Positions 1-10,688 of a stretch of DNA of 60,000 bases are shown here, piece by piece. The notes under the pieces were generated by a model. It was not told where the DNA came from and searched no databases. It saw only the letters and a list, made by a program, of their open reading frames with translations. The stretch spans positions 216,700,997 through 216,760,996 of the forward strand of contig NC_081406.1 of assembly GCF_030272615.1 (NCBI RefSeq), read 5' to 3'. How positions within the stretch are numbered: the first letter of the stretch is position 1; each line of letters opens with the position of its first letter. Position numbers and translations under genes: made by a program. Source of the DNA: Cryptomeria japonica (taxonomy: Eukaryota > Streptophyta > Pinopsida > Cupressales > Cupressaceae).

Positions 1-283
1 TTTAAGATACTTGAAAATTTCTTGGCAAACTTAGCTTTGCCTTGAAAATTTTCAGTATTTCTCTTGCATGACTCATGGTGAGGGAACCTTACTACTGACA
101 GTCATGGTTCTCCCTCATGATCTTCCCTTTTACTTTGTCAATTGAAGTCGTAAGATCCTTAGTCCACTGGGGGCTTGTTGTATCTTGCCTCCTTGACGTG
201 GTGAAAGTCTTTCAATGTTGTTTCCTTGTACTTTACCGGAAGTATGAGCGTGCGCTTATACTCCCGCTAAAGTGGGGGCCAAA
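1..283 (+). mobile_element. G0 element, 3' untranslated tail and polypurine tract
   Basis: This is the 3' end of a family-G LTR retrotransposon whose body lies upstream of the window. The stretch matches the region just before the 3' LTR of G1 (about 21560-21843) almost base for base. It ends with the same purine-rich primer for plus-strand synthesis, AAAGTGGGGGCCAAA at about 269-283, directly before the LTR. No protein is encoded here. Confidence 0.85.
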
Positions 284-1507
284 AGTAGCATCCTAAAATT
301 GCAACACTTGCAATTTTGACCGCATTTGGGTCTTCACGATGGCGACGCAACACGGAACCTGAATGGAGACCCCGGAACTTGTCCACGACACCAAAAACTG
401 CATTTTTCCAGCACCCTGGCCTGATCCTCCTTGCACCCTGCTGTCTCAGGAGGTGGGACCAGAGTGCCCAGCGCCCTGGTCCCTGGCCCTATTTTGGGCC
501 AGGTCTCCTTTGGGACTTCGGGTCTTTTTTTTTTCAAATTGGAAAATAACATTTCTTGGTCAGCCTAAGGTCGGGAAAATCAGTCTATCAACCCTAATTG
601 GCAAGTATATAAACTACTTTTCCTCTCTCATTTGGTAAGATGGAAAGAAGATAAAAGGGGATGAAAAAAGCGTGGAAACGATATTCAAACATTCAAGCAT
701 TCAAGCATTCAAGCATTCCTTCAAGCAATTGATCATTCCAAGTCTCCATTCAAGGCTAAGTGTTGCATTCAAGACAAGGATTCAACCATTGAAGAGGAGA
801 TCACATACTACAACATACAACATACAACAAACAACAACATCTATACCTTCACACATAAGGATACAAACATCCTTACAACAAGGTATTAATACTTGTTTTA
901 CATTACAATCATTTACATTTACAGCATTTCTCATTTCTTGGTTAATTCCAAAACCGGGGTTTGACCTAAAGGCAAACCCCTAATCCCTAACCCCCCAATC
1001 ATCTTCGCTTTTCTATGTGTAGGTTGCAGGTACGTGGCTGAAATTGAAGATGTAGAATCCTTGTGCAGAGACGAACAGATCCCCCTTCGTTTCGCGGATT
1101 TTTCGGAGGACCGTGTGCACGCCGGGCACCATCGTCCTGTCAACTTTTGCTCAAATTTGCAGGACAGTGCCGTATCGACGTTTTACTGCTAATTCCAAGT
1201 CCGTAGCTTCATCCTATATCCCTACCTTAGTTTATAAGTGAATTTTTCTCACTTTCTATGCATTCCTAGCTTGATCATTCTATGCACATTCTTTACAAAA
1301 GAGGGTAGCCTTGCTGTCTTAACCCTTGAAACTCATTTAGAATCCAATCTTGCATTGTGTGGGATTGGATCTTGTGGGTTTCAACCCTTTTTTTGAATGT
1401 AAAGTCTCCCCTAAGTGAAAACTATCAACCCTAGTGACCTCCCTTCTCTCTCCTTGGAGTTGGAAGAGGGGAGAGCAACTAGGGTTCGATCGATTTTCCG
1501 CTTTACA
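284..1507 (+). mobile_element. G0 3' LTR (family G, Gypsy-type)
   Basis: A 1224-bp LTR matching both G1 LTRs over its whole length. The first base is A where intact copies have T (AGTAGCATCC against TGTAGCGTCC); it ends CTTTACA. It carries the family TATA box TATATAAA (606-613), a decayed GC-rich inverted repeat (455-483) and a GGGGTTTG/CAAACCCC hairpin (956-980). The LTR sits inside an older Copia LTR that resumes at 1508. The upstream TSD lies outside the window. Short ORFs over this LTR recur in each LTR copy and are not genes. Confidence 0.88.
606..613 (+). promoter_or_regulatory. TATA box of G0 LTR
   Basis: TATATAAA in a context (GGCAAG before, CTAC after) shared by all three complete family-G LTRs in the window. 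It marks the probable U3/R promoter of the element. Confidence 0.6.
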
Positions 1508-2159
1508 ATTTGTAAAATGTTTTATTGTAATATCTTGTAGAGCCGACCTACTAAAATTGGTCTTAGGTTATGGTATAAAGGTAAGATCTTATTGGTAACG
1601 TCAGGTGTGGAATGCAAAAAATAAATGTGTAAAGGTATATGCGAGATTAAGCAGTGCAATACATGCAGACATCATTTGAAGGTGAAGTTAGGTTTTTGTG
1701 AAAGCATATTAGCATTACATGGGTACTGAATCCAACATATGAAGATGCTATTTTGTGCAGTACATTCTTATTGGATTTAACCATCCAACTGTAGTCAGTG
1801 TGACTCCCATTTTGTGATTGAGTAGTGAGCTCTAGGCTGTTGGCCTTTCTAAATTTGTAGACCCCATTTATGTATCTACAGTAGTATCATCTGATTGTGG
1901 GTAAGGTTTCCCACCATGGTTTTTCCCCTTACAGGGTTTCCACATACAAATATTGGTGTCATGTATTGTGGATGACTTTGTGTTTATGTTCCATGCATGA
2001 ATCTTTACTGGTATAGCAATTAACTGTTAAAACTATCTACCAGCATACATAACTAGTTTACCAACATTAAGCATTAAGTTGGTTAAGTTGTTTTTGGTTT
2101 GAATTTAATAGACAACTGATTCAGCCCCCCCCCCTCTCAGTTGTCTCCGGGACCTAACA
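1508..2159 (+). mobile_element. Relic of a Copia C-family LTR, 5' part cut off by G0
   Basis: Matches the right-hand three quarters of the Copia C LTR at about 49005-49627, including the pyrimidine-rich end and the terminal GACCTAACA. No primer-binding site follows at 2160, so this is a 3' or solo LTR of an older insertion. G0 inserted into it, so the 5' part lies upstream of the window. Divergence is visibly high, with several small indels. Confidence 0.8.
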
Positions 2160-3960
2160 AGGACATCACAAATACATAAAAGGGAAGCCCAGAACAAAGA
2201 AAAAGAGGCCTAAGATAATTATTTTAGAAGCTCCACAAATTCTTGCTCTAGTTGAACTATAGAGGTAGCAACACTCTTCAAATCCTCCAGGTCCTTGGCT
2301 TGCTGAGCCATATTTCCTGTGCTTGCCCGCATTCTCTTCCCATGTCTTGTAGCTCCCCCTTCAAGAGCCAGAACCTTATCCTTAGTAATATCAATTATGT
2401 TCTTTTCCTATTGGATCTGTTCCAATTTGCTAATCATCACACCAAAGCTATCGATAGAGGCTTTCAAAATTTTATGGTTTTGTTCACCAATTTTCTTTAG
2501 AGTATTCTCATGGCTGAGAACCCTCTTTTCCAACTCATTGAACCTATTCTTCACCACCTTGAATTGAGAGACATACACTCTAGTGATAGCCTCCACATTG
2601 TTGATGGCTTTAGTTAATTCATTCAAGTAATTAGGCAGGGAACTGAGACTACTTGTCCCAACAGCTTCTAAAGTATCCACTTTTTTGGAAGATTTTGCCT
2701 ATTTGGTCTTCAACCTATCCATTTCCAAATAGAGACATTCAATACCCTTGTAAAACTCCATCATCCCATTATTCATGGTATGAAGCATGGTCAACAGAGG
2801 ATTGTTTCTACCTTTGTTGAATTTTGGAAAGACAACAATATTATCCAGGGTGTCCACATCAGAAACAATAGCTTTGTCATTGGATGACAAACTCTCACCT
2901 TCCATCACCATCTTCCCATCTTTCTCAATATTACAAGTCTAGTTTTTAGGGTTCTGAGGAGTAGAATGGATCTTAGAGGTACCATCCTCCTTATCTAGGC
3001 ATATATCTATAATGACATAATCACTATCAGTCTCCATCCCCTCATCATCCTCATCATCTTCTTCAAAACAACTAACCTCCTCTTACTTCTTACTCATGTT
3101 TCTTTTAACCCCTTTTCAAGCTGTCTTTTTGCCTGACCCAAAAGTCATATCTTTATCCTTCCCCTTTCACTTCCTTTAGTAGAGGTAACTCTGTCAAAAT
3201 CCTCTTCCAACTCTATATTAGACCCCTCATCATCACTGTCATCTGAGTTTTCAGACACCTTCTGAGTCTGAAAGCTCAGTGATTGAATGCTACAAAAAGG
3301 AGGCCTTGACATGATTGTATAAGAGAAACATTAAACCTTCATGCATGGGAGGGTTTCTATCTAGGTTATCCCTAAAATCCTTTATGCTATTATTTTAGGA
3401 GCTAAACAGGTAGAAGAGAATGAACACCAAATCTTTATGGTGGAAATGATTCAAGAGCACAAAATGATATCCATAAACACAAGAATATCTACCATCAAGA
3501 GTCACATATTGCATCACAACAAACAAAACCCATCTCCATACATTTTTTATCACCTTCAGTGAGTAGCAGGTCTTGGTGGATTTCACCAATTTGGTTTTCT
3601 TAGTTTCTTCCTTCAAGAATCGCTTAATAGTTGCCTCTGTAATCTTTTTGTCCCTATAGAATTTTCTGCCCTCTATTGGCACCTTAGTGACTTCAGAAAT
3701 CATCACCTCATCAATTTACACCTTTCTTCCACCTATGGTTACTTTTCCCTCATTCCAACTCTTCTTGAATAATCTTGTAATGATAGGATTTTTACCCAAG
3801 ATTCGCTCCATATACCCTGTTGTTTTAGTAATCTCCAAAATAGCCAATGGTTTCGGGTTTTTCTTCAATCCTTCTCCTATTGCCTCCCATAGTGTCAATG
3901 GTAGAATTTCTCCCTCCCTTCACAATCCAGAACAGAGCAAAAATAGAGACCAAAGTGCAT
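2160..3960 (-). pseudogene. Decayed ORF of the E-family ORF2 type (helical domain plus C-terminal coiled coil)
   Basis: Read on the minus strand, open pieces at 3898-3716, 3706-3395, 2911-2699 and 2680-2408 line up as one broken gene. The N-terminal part has a tryptophan-rich helical block containing LDGRYSCVYGYHFVLLNHF. It resembles the block with GQYDIVLGL and LVHLRYANT in the pseudogene at 10.7-11.8 kb. An acidic Ser/Asp-rich linker (about 3170-3260) follows, then a heptad-rich helix (2408-2680) likely to form a coiled coil. Stops and at least one frame change break it. The layout resembles E-family ORF2; membership in Pfam 'putative plant transposon protein' (Transposase_32) or plant mobile domain groups is a guess. 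No LTR was found for this piece. Confidence 0.45.
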
Positions 3961-4182
3961 AGCAGAGAAACCCTCAAGATAGAAATGGGCACCTAGAAAG
4001 CATGCAGAGTCCCATCCACATTAAATGCCAGCTCAAGCTTTGAGTCCTGCTCTTTTTGATTAATTATGGTAAATTTCATTAATAAGTACATTTTAATCAT
4101 CACTTATCACTCTCTCTTTTCCATGCACATGATCATAAATGAGGATGACACGAGCCTCATGAGGAAGATCCAGCTCACCTCG

Positions 4183-4491
4183 CTAGCTGATCAAATGTTC
4201 AGCATGGACAACGATGTTGGCAACCCAATTAGCCATAGTATTGGACTCTCTATAACTGTGAGAGATAACACATTGCTTGAAGGACTTAATTATCTCCTTG
4301 GCCTGGGATATAATGTTTTTAGTGGTCCATGATGAGGAGGATAGACCCTTTAGGCATTTAACAATGTTGTTAGAATCTCCCTCAAGCCAAACTTTATTAT
4401 ATCCCAAAGATTTAGCAAGGGCAAGGGCTTCATAAGCTGCCATGGCTTCGACTAAATGGTTGGTTTGGGGTCCCATGGGGAGTGCCACCAC
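4183..4491 (-). pseudogene. RNase H-like domain fragment (LINE type)
   Basis: The minus-strand open stretch of 102 codons contains the pattern of plant LINE-type RNase H (RVT_3): GPQTN, an acidic helix with EAMAAYEALALAKSLG, then VWLEGDSNNIVKCLKG. The E of EAMAAYEA and the D of EGDS are in the positions of catalytic acidic residues, and a distal REsNtmAnwvAn motif follows. In the family this domain degrades the RNA of RNA:DNA hybrids during retrotransposition. Here it stands alone without a reverse transcriptase, so it is a relic. It may be the C-terminal end of a LINE, or fused to the neighbouring minus-strand pseudogene. Confidence 0.6.
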
Positions 4492-4494
4492 TGC

Positions 4495-4927
4495 AATGCA
4501 ATGCTTATTTTGTTTCTTCTATCTCTTTTCTCCAGTTTTCTTCTTTCATATTAGTCGAGATTTATTTATTTGCTCAATTTGTAAGGTGGCCTTATTTATT
4601 TCTTCTTCTTTCTGCCTAAGATTTTCTTCTAGAAACCTCATTTTCTTGTTAGCTTCAGTAGGCTCTATTTCTACTTTGAACAATATCATTACCCTCAACA
4701 ATTGTTCATCTTATTCTCTTCTTCCCTTTTCTTCTTCCTAAGGAACTTCTTCCTCAACTATAATTTCTTTACCTTCACTTCTATAAAACTTTGGAGGGGA
4801 TGAAGGTAATGGGGTTTCAAAGTTAAGGGAACAAGACGACTGGCTTTAAGTAATCTCAACTTATTTAGATGATTCCATAATTTCAGTATTAGCTCCTAAA
4901 GGTGTGGAGGATTGAGGTAATTGTTGT
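4495..4927 (-). pseudogene. 3' part of a minus-strand ORF split by E1 (coiled coil)
   Basis: On the minus strand this continues the pseudogene at 10689-11844 after removal of E1. A serine/proline-rich linker leads into a charged helix with EENLRQKEEEINKATLQIEQ (about 4560-4660), a likely coiled coil. Several stops are present. It borders the RNase H fragment at 4491; whether the two were ever one protein is unclear. Confidence 0.4.
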
Positions 4928-5842
4928 TGTTGGAATCAAAGAGTACTGATAGAGAAGGTGAATCAGTGTTCTACTGGTTATAATATTTTAGCCTTATTAA
5001 TAAATCCACTTATTAACTGGTATGCATAAAAGAAAGTAACAACAAGTAATATTAATGCAACCACATGAATCAACACCATAATACAAAGATTTATATGTGG
5101 AAATCCTCAAAGAGGAAAAACCATGATGGGATTGAGACCCACAATATCTATCCACTGGCGAACTAAATAAATATTAGAATAGGGGCCTACACATGCAGTA
5201 AGGCACACTTCCTAGAGCACACTACTCATCACAAAAGGAGCCTCACTGACTACAAATCTAAAGTATTGGATTACAAACAAAAACTAAACTTAGAGTGTGC
5301 ATCTGTTATGCTGGATGAGTTCCGGTTTAAGCACTGTTTGTATCAGTTAAGCTATAACCTCCCTTACCGATAACTTAGATCACTTCCCAAACCTCGAGAA
5401 AAATAATCAAGACCAATTACAGATCTTTACATTCACATTCTATCAATCAAGACATTGGTTGCATACCATTAGATAACTTATCGCATCCCTTATCTGTCAT
5501 ATCCACAAAATGACCTAACCTAGACTGACTTATATATCTATTTACATGAATAAACACAAATACCTTATGTCAGCTTACAATAATATTACAAATGATAAGA
5601 CAGATGTCGGCCTAGACAAAATATAAACATGAAACAATATGACTGTTGCCACTTCCATGCTTGCCAGATCAATCTCCTATGTCGGCCTTAGAATATCGGT
5701 TCCAAGTTTGCCGGTTACATGCCTGTCAGTTTCCTGAATGTCGATGAAGTGAATGTCGGTTACCTTGATTGTCAGATCTCCCATGAAGTTTGTTGCCATC
5801 AATGACAACACCTATAATTTGGATGAGTGTCAATTGCCAACA
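4928..5842 (-). mobile_element. E1 3' LTR
   Basis: 915 bp, aligned along its length with 9781-10683. Read on the minus strand it starts TGTTGGCAATTG and ends in a pyrimidine-rich tract plus TTCCAACA. The LTRs differ by many transitions and small indels, so E1 is not recent. Confidence 0.88.
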
Positions 5843-6030
5843 ATCTCCCCATTTGGCATTGATGGCAACACTTATGTGAAAAATGGATCATTGAAGTGTT
5901 GTACCAGTTCCTATTCAAAAACTGATCTCCCAAAACTAATCTTAGAAGGCTGCTCCCCTTGAGCTATACATTACTTCTTGTGTCCCTTGACATTTTTCAC
6001 ATCCACCTCTCCCCCTTTGACACCAATGCA
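5843..6030 (-). promoter_or_regulatory. E1 polypurine tracts (three in tandem arrangement)
   Basis: On the minus strand three purine blocks precede the 3' LTR: CAAAGGGGGAGAGG (about 6006-6020), CAAGGGGAGCAG (about 5951-5962) and AAATGGGGAGAT abutting the LTR (about 5843-5854). The same three-block layout occurs in E2 (44105-44240) and partly in E3. Repeated polypurine tracts are a known trait of Sirevirus-type Copia elements. Confidence 0.6.
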
Positions 6031-6094
6031 AAAGGCTGAGGAAAAAAATAAGAAATCAATGAAATTCTTTACAAAGAAAAATTGTGATTAGCAG

Positions 6095-9000
6095 ATCTAA
6101 ATGTACTTGAAAATATCTAGATAAGCACCCTTCAAAAATTCCAAATAAGTATCCCAAATAAATTTTAAAGTTCCCAAAATTGATACAAACCCATTCAGAA
6201 TGTAAGCGTCCAATTATTCTTCTATTAAGGTTGTCGGTGTGGGCATATTCATCTGGTCCATACATTCCCACTTATGAAGTATCAAAGTATTAAGCCAGGG
6301 ACTTACCAAACCTCTGAATTCTCTGGCTCATCAGATTAATTTATCCTTGTTCTTCTCAAGGGCTGAAATTATTTGACCATCAATAGAGCTAGTCAATAAT
6401 TCAATACCATCAAAAGTGACTATAAGTTGTTCCAACTTTTCCTTATCCGCCTTAACATTATTATCCAAGTCTGTTGTTAGTTTAGTTGTGTTAGTGAAAG
6501 ACCGGTATATGCGACTACATTGATGAAGAGCTTCATTAATCCTTGTCATATCTTCTGTCAGCTTAGCTTTATCAGATGTGATCATATTATCACAGGTGAC
6601 CTTCCTAGTTGTATCATACCTTTACACTAGCAACCAGTTTGACACTTGTTGAACAGTTTTATACTCTTTTGCAATGGGCTTAGTCAAACCTTTCAACTTA
6701 CCAGATGGACTAGCAACCTGATCTATCTTGCATTCTGGTACAAGTTGCAAAATTGGATTAGCCTTCTCAATAACCTATTTATCCTTTGATCCTTCCTTCC
6801 TCAACTTCTGAGCCGCAACAAACATCAATTCAAAACTGCTTAGTTGCTCAATATTCTTATTTCCAAAATGACCAAAACCTTCTTGACTGGATTAGTCAAG
6901 TTCCAACAATGAGGGACCAATATCCGATGAAGGTGCCGGTACCCTAACTTTAGTTTGTTCATCCTGACCTTTTTCCTTTTCCTTCTATTCAACTATATCC
7001 TTTATCTTTTCCTCAGCACCGATGGCTTCACCACTTGGTGCAGTTATTTCTATAGGCTCTACCTCATGAATTTTAATTGTGTCAACATCAATTATCAGAA
7101 GAGGATTGTCTTCTACTGGTATGTTGACCTCTACATCCTATACATGTGTTACTGCCACAAGGAATGTCCTCAGTTAGTTTTTGTTCTAAAATCGTTGGAT
7201 CTCCACCCAGTATACCTTTACCCTTAGCGTTAACCAGGATGTCTAGAATGTCAGACTTAGGCGGTGTATCTGGTGATGTAAATAAACCTAGTCTATAAAT
7301 AAATAACTTAACCCAAGCCTCATGAGATTCCTTGACTATCTCATTTACTGTACCCACCATAAGACTTATATGTTAGTGTCTACTCCGTAAAATTGTTTTG
7401 TTAGCAAAATCTAGACACTGCTGCATCTCATCTCTAGTTATAGCACCACAAGTAGTTAATAATTCCTAAACCTTTATATATTTGTCTTCCTCAATAGCAG
7501 ATAACCTCCTAGCATCTAAATTATTCTATAAATCTATCGATATTTGCTTCTCAATATCAAGTAAATCTTTCTTATATATGTCTAAGTACACCACAAACAG
7601 TTAATAATTCCTAAACCTTTATATATTTGTCTTCCTCAATAGTAGATAACCTCCTCGCATCTAACTTATTTTATAAATCTGTCGGTATTTGCTTCTCAAT
7701 CTCAAGTAAAGCTTTCTTATATATGTCTAAGTATAACAAAATTGATTCCTCTATTTCCTTTTACTCTTTATAATCCATATCGCCATAATAATACATTGTA
7801 TGTTACTCAAGATGCCATCCTTTGTAATTTGATCAATTAATTCAACAACAGAAAGTGGACCAATAACCTTAACACTTTTACCAGATTTAAGAGTTATCTA
7901 GGTCTAATTTTTTCTTCTTACCAGGGGTGGGAGCAGACTGCTTGGCTGGTTTCCTTTTCTTAGTAGGTTTCCTCTCCTTCAAAATTTTCTTCTATGCTGT
8001 CAGAGGAGTGACTTTGGTTTTCTACAGCTTCCCTACCTCGGGCTTCTTCCTCTGAATCCTCATGTAGATCTTAGGAATCTTCGGGGTTTCTTCCTCAGTC
8101 TTAGAACTAGATTCAATAGGAGCAATAAAGGTCTCTGGTTTCTTCCTCTTCGATATACCCTTTCTGGTTCCTGCTTCCGAAGAAGCCTGTATAGCTACTA
8201 GAGGAGATGTCTCTACCAAATCGATTATTTGTTTGATCTCAGAGGATATCTTTTGGACAACCTATCCAACCTTCTTTATTTTTCCTTCCCTTTTCTTCTT
8301 ACTAAAACCTATCTTCACTTCAGATTCCTTCTGCTTTGCAGTACAAATTTTTTTCTACTTCTCATCAACCCAGGCATCTATAAGCATATTTGCATAGAGA
8401 TCCAAGATCTGTGAATCAACCTCATAGCCTATTTCAGTAACCTAGATAGTTCTAGGTTACACTGCCTCCATTAAAGTTTCATTCTTTTTCACCATGAAGC
8501 ATATGTCGGTAGAGTATTAGTCAACTATATGCTTAGGTATCCTTTCTATCTTCTACATTTCTTTCTGAAATTCTTTGAAATAACCCCACATAATGGAGTC
8601 TTTGTCCGGTCCCAAATTCCTCAAGACATCCTTGATTTGTTTTCCTACCGATATATCAAAGGCCCATTGCCTCTTACCAGATCCCGATATCTCATTAAAA
8701 AATAAAAGCATTAAACAGACAATGAGATTCCCATACCAGAATGTACCTTTCTTTTCTCCCTTAATATTTCCTAAATTTGAAATCAATTCATCGCACATCC
8801 AATGACATAGATCATATTTCACATTTTCCTTTACCATCTTATGTGCACAATAGATACACAAAATAGAAACAGAGTTCAACCGGTTGGAATGAGCTACCTT
8901 GTATCCGATCACCATGCTTGCAAATTAAACATCTTTATCCCTAATGGTTCTAATCCACATCGACTGGTTGTCAAAGGTGGTACCAATTAGCTTGTTCACT

Positions 9001-9180
9001 TCATTGTTCAGAATCTTCCTCATGCCCGATGTTTGTTCGACCAAGGGTAAATTGGTGATAACATGAATCACCTCCTTGGTGATTTTGTAGGGTCGGTCAA
9101 GCCACATGAGCTTTCTATGGACTCAGCTTAGCATGTACCAAATCATCTCATCCTTGAACTTGGGCATCTCCAAAATATCA
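6095..9180 (-). pseudogene. E1 ORF2, unknown helical protein (broken)
   Basis: Minus-strand pieces at 9107-8925, 8915-8553, 8219-8022, 7360-7088 and 6585-6331 follow the order of ORF2 in E2. Shared landmarks are WLDRPY-ITKEVI, YDLC-WM, KKGTF-YGNLIVCLML, a Lys/Pro-rich linker, VNE-V followed by KGKGILG, and a C-terminal charged helix. I recognise no enzyme motif, signal peptide or membrane segment. The N-terminal helical block may belong to the plant transposon-associated Transposase_32 or plant mobile domain group, but a search is needed. Stops, frameshifts and a 145-bp tandem duplication inactivate it. Its function is unknown. Confidence 0.6.
7444..7733. repeat. 145-bp tandem duplication inside E1 ORF2
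   Basis: Units 7444-7588 and 7589-7733 both start CACCACAA and end TCTAAGTA, differing at roughly ten positions. As 145 is not a multiple of three, the event shifts the frame. The divergence suggests it is old. Confidence 0.85.
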
Positions 9181-9185
9181 GTGAA

Positions 9186-9760
9186 ACCCTAATCCTTCAG
9201 AATTCATCAAGCCTTGTAGAACTAACCCTGAAATTTTCTTTGTATTCATTTGCAACATCTAGATCACTTCTTAGGACTGCCACCATTCTTTCCAACTCTT
9301 TCTCATTGTTCTATGATTGCACCGGTTTAGTTCTCAATACATCATTCTCATGTGCCAACCTGATGCATTCCTCAGATCTGTCTTTCATAGATATAGAAAG
9401 AGTTTCTTCATTATTCTTCGAGTCTTCAATCTCCTTGGACATCCTCATGGTCATGGCTTGCATCTCATTCTCCATGATATTATTCTCCTAACTTATCTTC
9501 TAACATAATTACTTAAGGGCATTCTTCTCTTCATCATCTAGATTTTGTAAAAGTTCCTTCCTTTTAGCCCGAGTAGATGATAACCTCTCCTGCAGGGCCA
9601 AAATGAATTCCTTTGCAGAATTCAACTCATCTTGCAACTTCAAGTTTTTCAACCTTTCAGCATCATAGTCTTCAAGTGCTACTTCAAGTTCCTTTTGTTG
9701 ACTTGTCTCCATAGATTTCAGATATAAGATCTTCCTCAAGCTATTAGACTTATTCTGAGG
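9186..9760 (-). pseudogene. E1 ORF1 N-terminal coiled-coil remnant
   Basis: Beginning just after the primer-binding site on the minus strand, an open stretch encodes a charged heptad-rich protein (YDAERLKNLKLQDELNSAKE and onward), clearly the same as ORF1 of E2. It continues with stops to about 9186 (EYKENF motif), where the E2 counterpart would go on to CCHC zinc knuckles. In E1 the sequence jumps directly to the middle of the ORF2 N-terminus. A coiled coil followed by zinc knuckles fits a Copia gag-like nucleic-acid binding protein. Confidence 0.6.
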
Positions 9761-9766
9761 CACCAT

Positions 9767-9779
9767 GCTCTGATACCAA
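9767..9779 (-). promoter_or_regulatory. E1 primer-binding site (initiator Met tRNA type)
   Basis: Minus strand TTGGTATCAGAGC, two bases inside the LTR end. This is the standard Copia primer-binding site complementary to the 3' end of initiator tRNA-Met, and it is intact here. Confidence 0.9.
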
Positions 9780-9780
9780 T

Positions 9781-10683
9781 TGTTGGAATCCAAGAACACT
9801 GAGAGGGGGGTTGAATCGGTGTTTTGTCGGTTATAATATTTTTAGCCTTATTAAAAAATCCACTTATTAATCGGTATGCATAAAAGAAAGTAACAACAAG
9901 TAATATTAATGTAACCACATGAATCAACACCATAACACAAAGATTTATATGTGGAAAACCTCAAAGAGGAAAAACCACGGTGGGATTGGAGACCCACAAT
10001 ATCTATCCACTTGCCAACTAAATAAATATTACAATAGGGGCCTACACATGCAAGAAGACACACTTCTCATCACAAAAGGAGCCTCACTGACTACAGATCC
10101 AAAGTACTGGATTACAAGCAAAAATTGAATTCAGAGTGTGCATCTGTTATGCTACATGAGTTCCAGTTTAAGCACTACCTGTACTGGTTAAATTGTAACC
10201 TCCCTTATCGGTAACTTAGATCGCTTCCCAAACCTCTAGACAAATAATCAAGGCTGATTATAGATTTTTACATTCACATTCTATCGATCAAGATCTTTCT
10301 CTCATACCATCACATAACCTATCGCATCCCTTATTTGTCATATCCACAAAATGACCTAGCCTGGATTGACTTATATACCCATTTACATGAATAAACACAA
10401 ATACCTTATGTCGGTTTACAATCATATTACAAATGATTAGACACATGTCGACCCAAACAAAATATAAACATGAAACAATATGATCGTTGCCTCTTCCATT
10501 CTTGTCTGATCAATCTCCTATGTCTGCCTTAGAATATCGGTTCCAAGTTTTCTAGTTACATGCTTGTCGGTTCCCTAAATGCTAGTGAAGTGAATTTCAG
10601 TTACCTTGATTTCTAGAACTTCTATGAAGTGTGTTGCCATCAATGACAACACCTATAACCTGGATGAGTGTCAATTGCCAACA
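9781..10683 (-). mobile_element. E1 5' LTR
   Basis: 903 bp, paired with 4928-5842. On the minus strand it begins TGTTGGCAATTGACAC at 10683 and ends TTGGATTCCAACA at 9781, followed by the primer-binding site. Confidence 0.88.
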
Positions 10684-10688
10684 TTTGT

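Larger units (their letters stand above)
4928..10683 (-). mobile_element. E1: non-autonomous Copia-like (Sirevirus-like) LTR element
   Basis: A 5756-bp element on the minus strand with two LTRs of about 900-915 bp beginning TGTTGG and ending CCAACA, a Met-tRNA-type primer-binding site (9767-9779) and a polypurine tract (about 5843-5857). Flanks read GTTGT (4923-4927) and TTTGT (10684-10688), a probable TSD with one change. Between the LTRs are a coiled-coil ORF1 remnant and ORF2, with no protease, integrase, reverse transcriptase or RNase H. It interrupts an older minus-strand pseudogene. Compared with E2 it lacks about 1.2 kb holding the CCHC zinc knuckles and the start of ORF2. Confidence 0.85.

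Noticed and set aside
975-1005. Telomere-like text (CCCTAATCCCTAACCCCCC)
   Set aside because: It occurs once per G-type LTR at the same position; there is no tandem array, so it is part of the LTR.
316-1143. Several ORFs of 60-100 codons on both strands of the G0 LTR, repeated at 15308-16265 and 21923-22902
   Set aside because: They lie inside LTRs, recur only because the LTR recurs, and vary in frame and length between copies.
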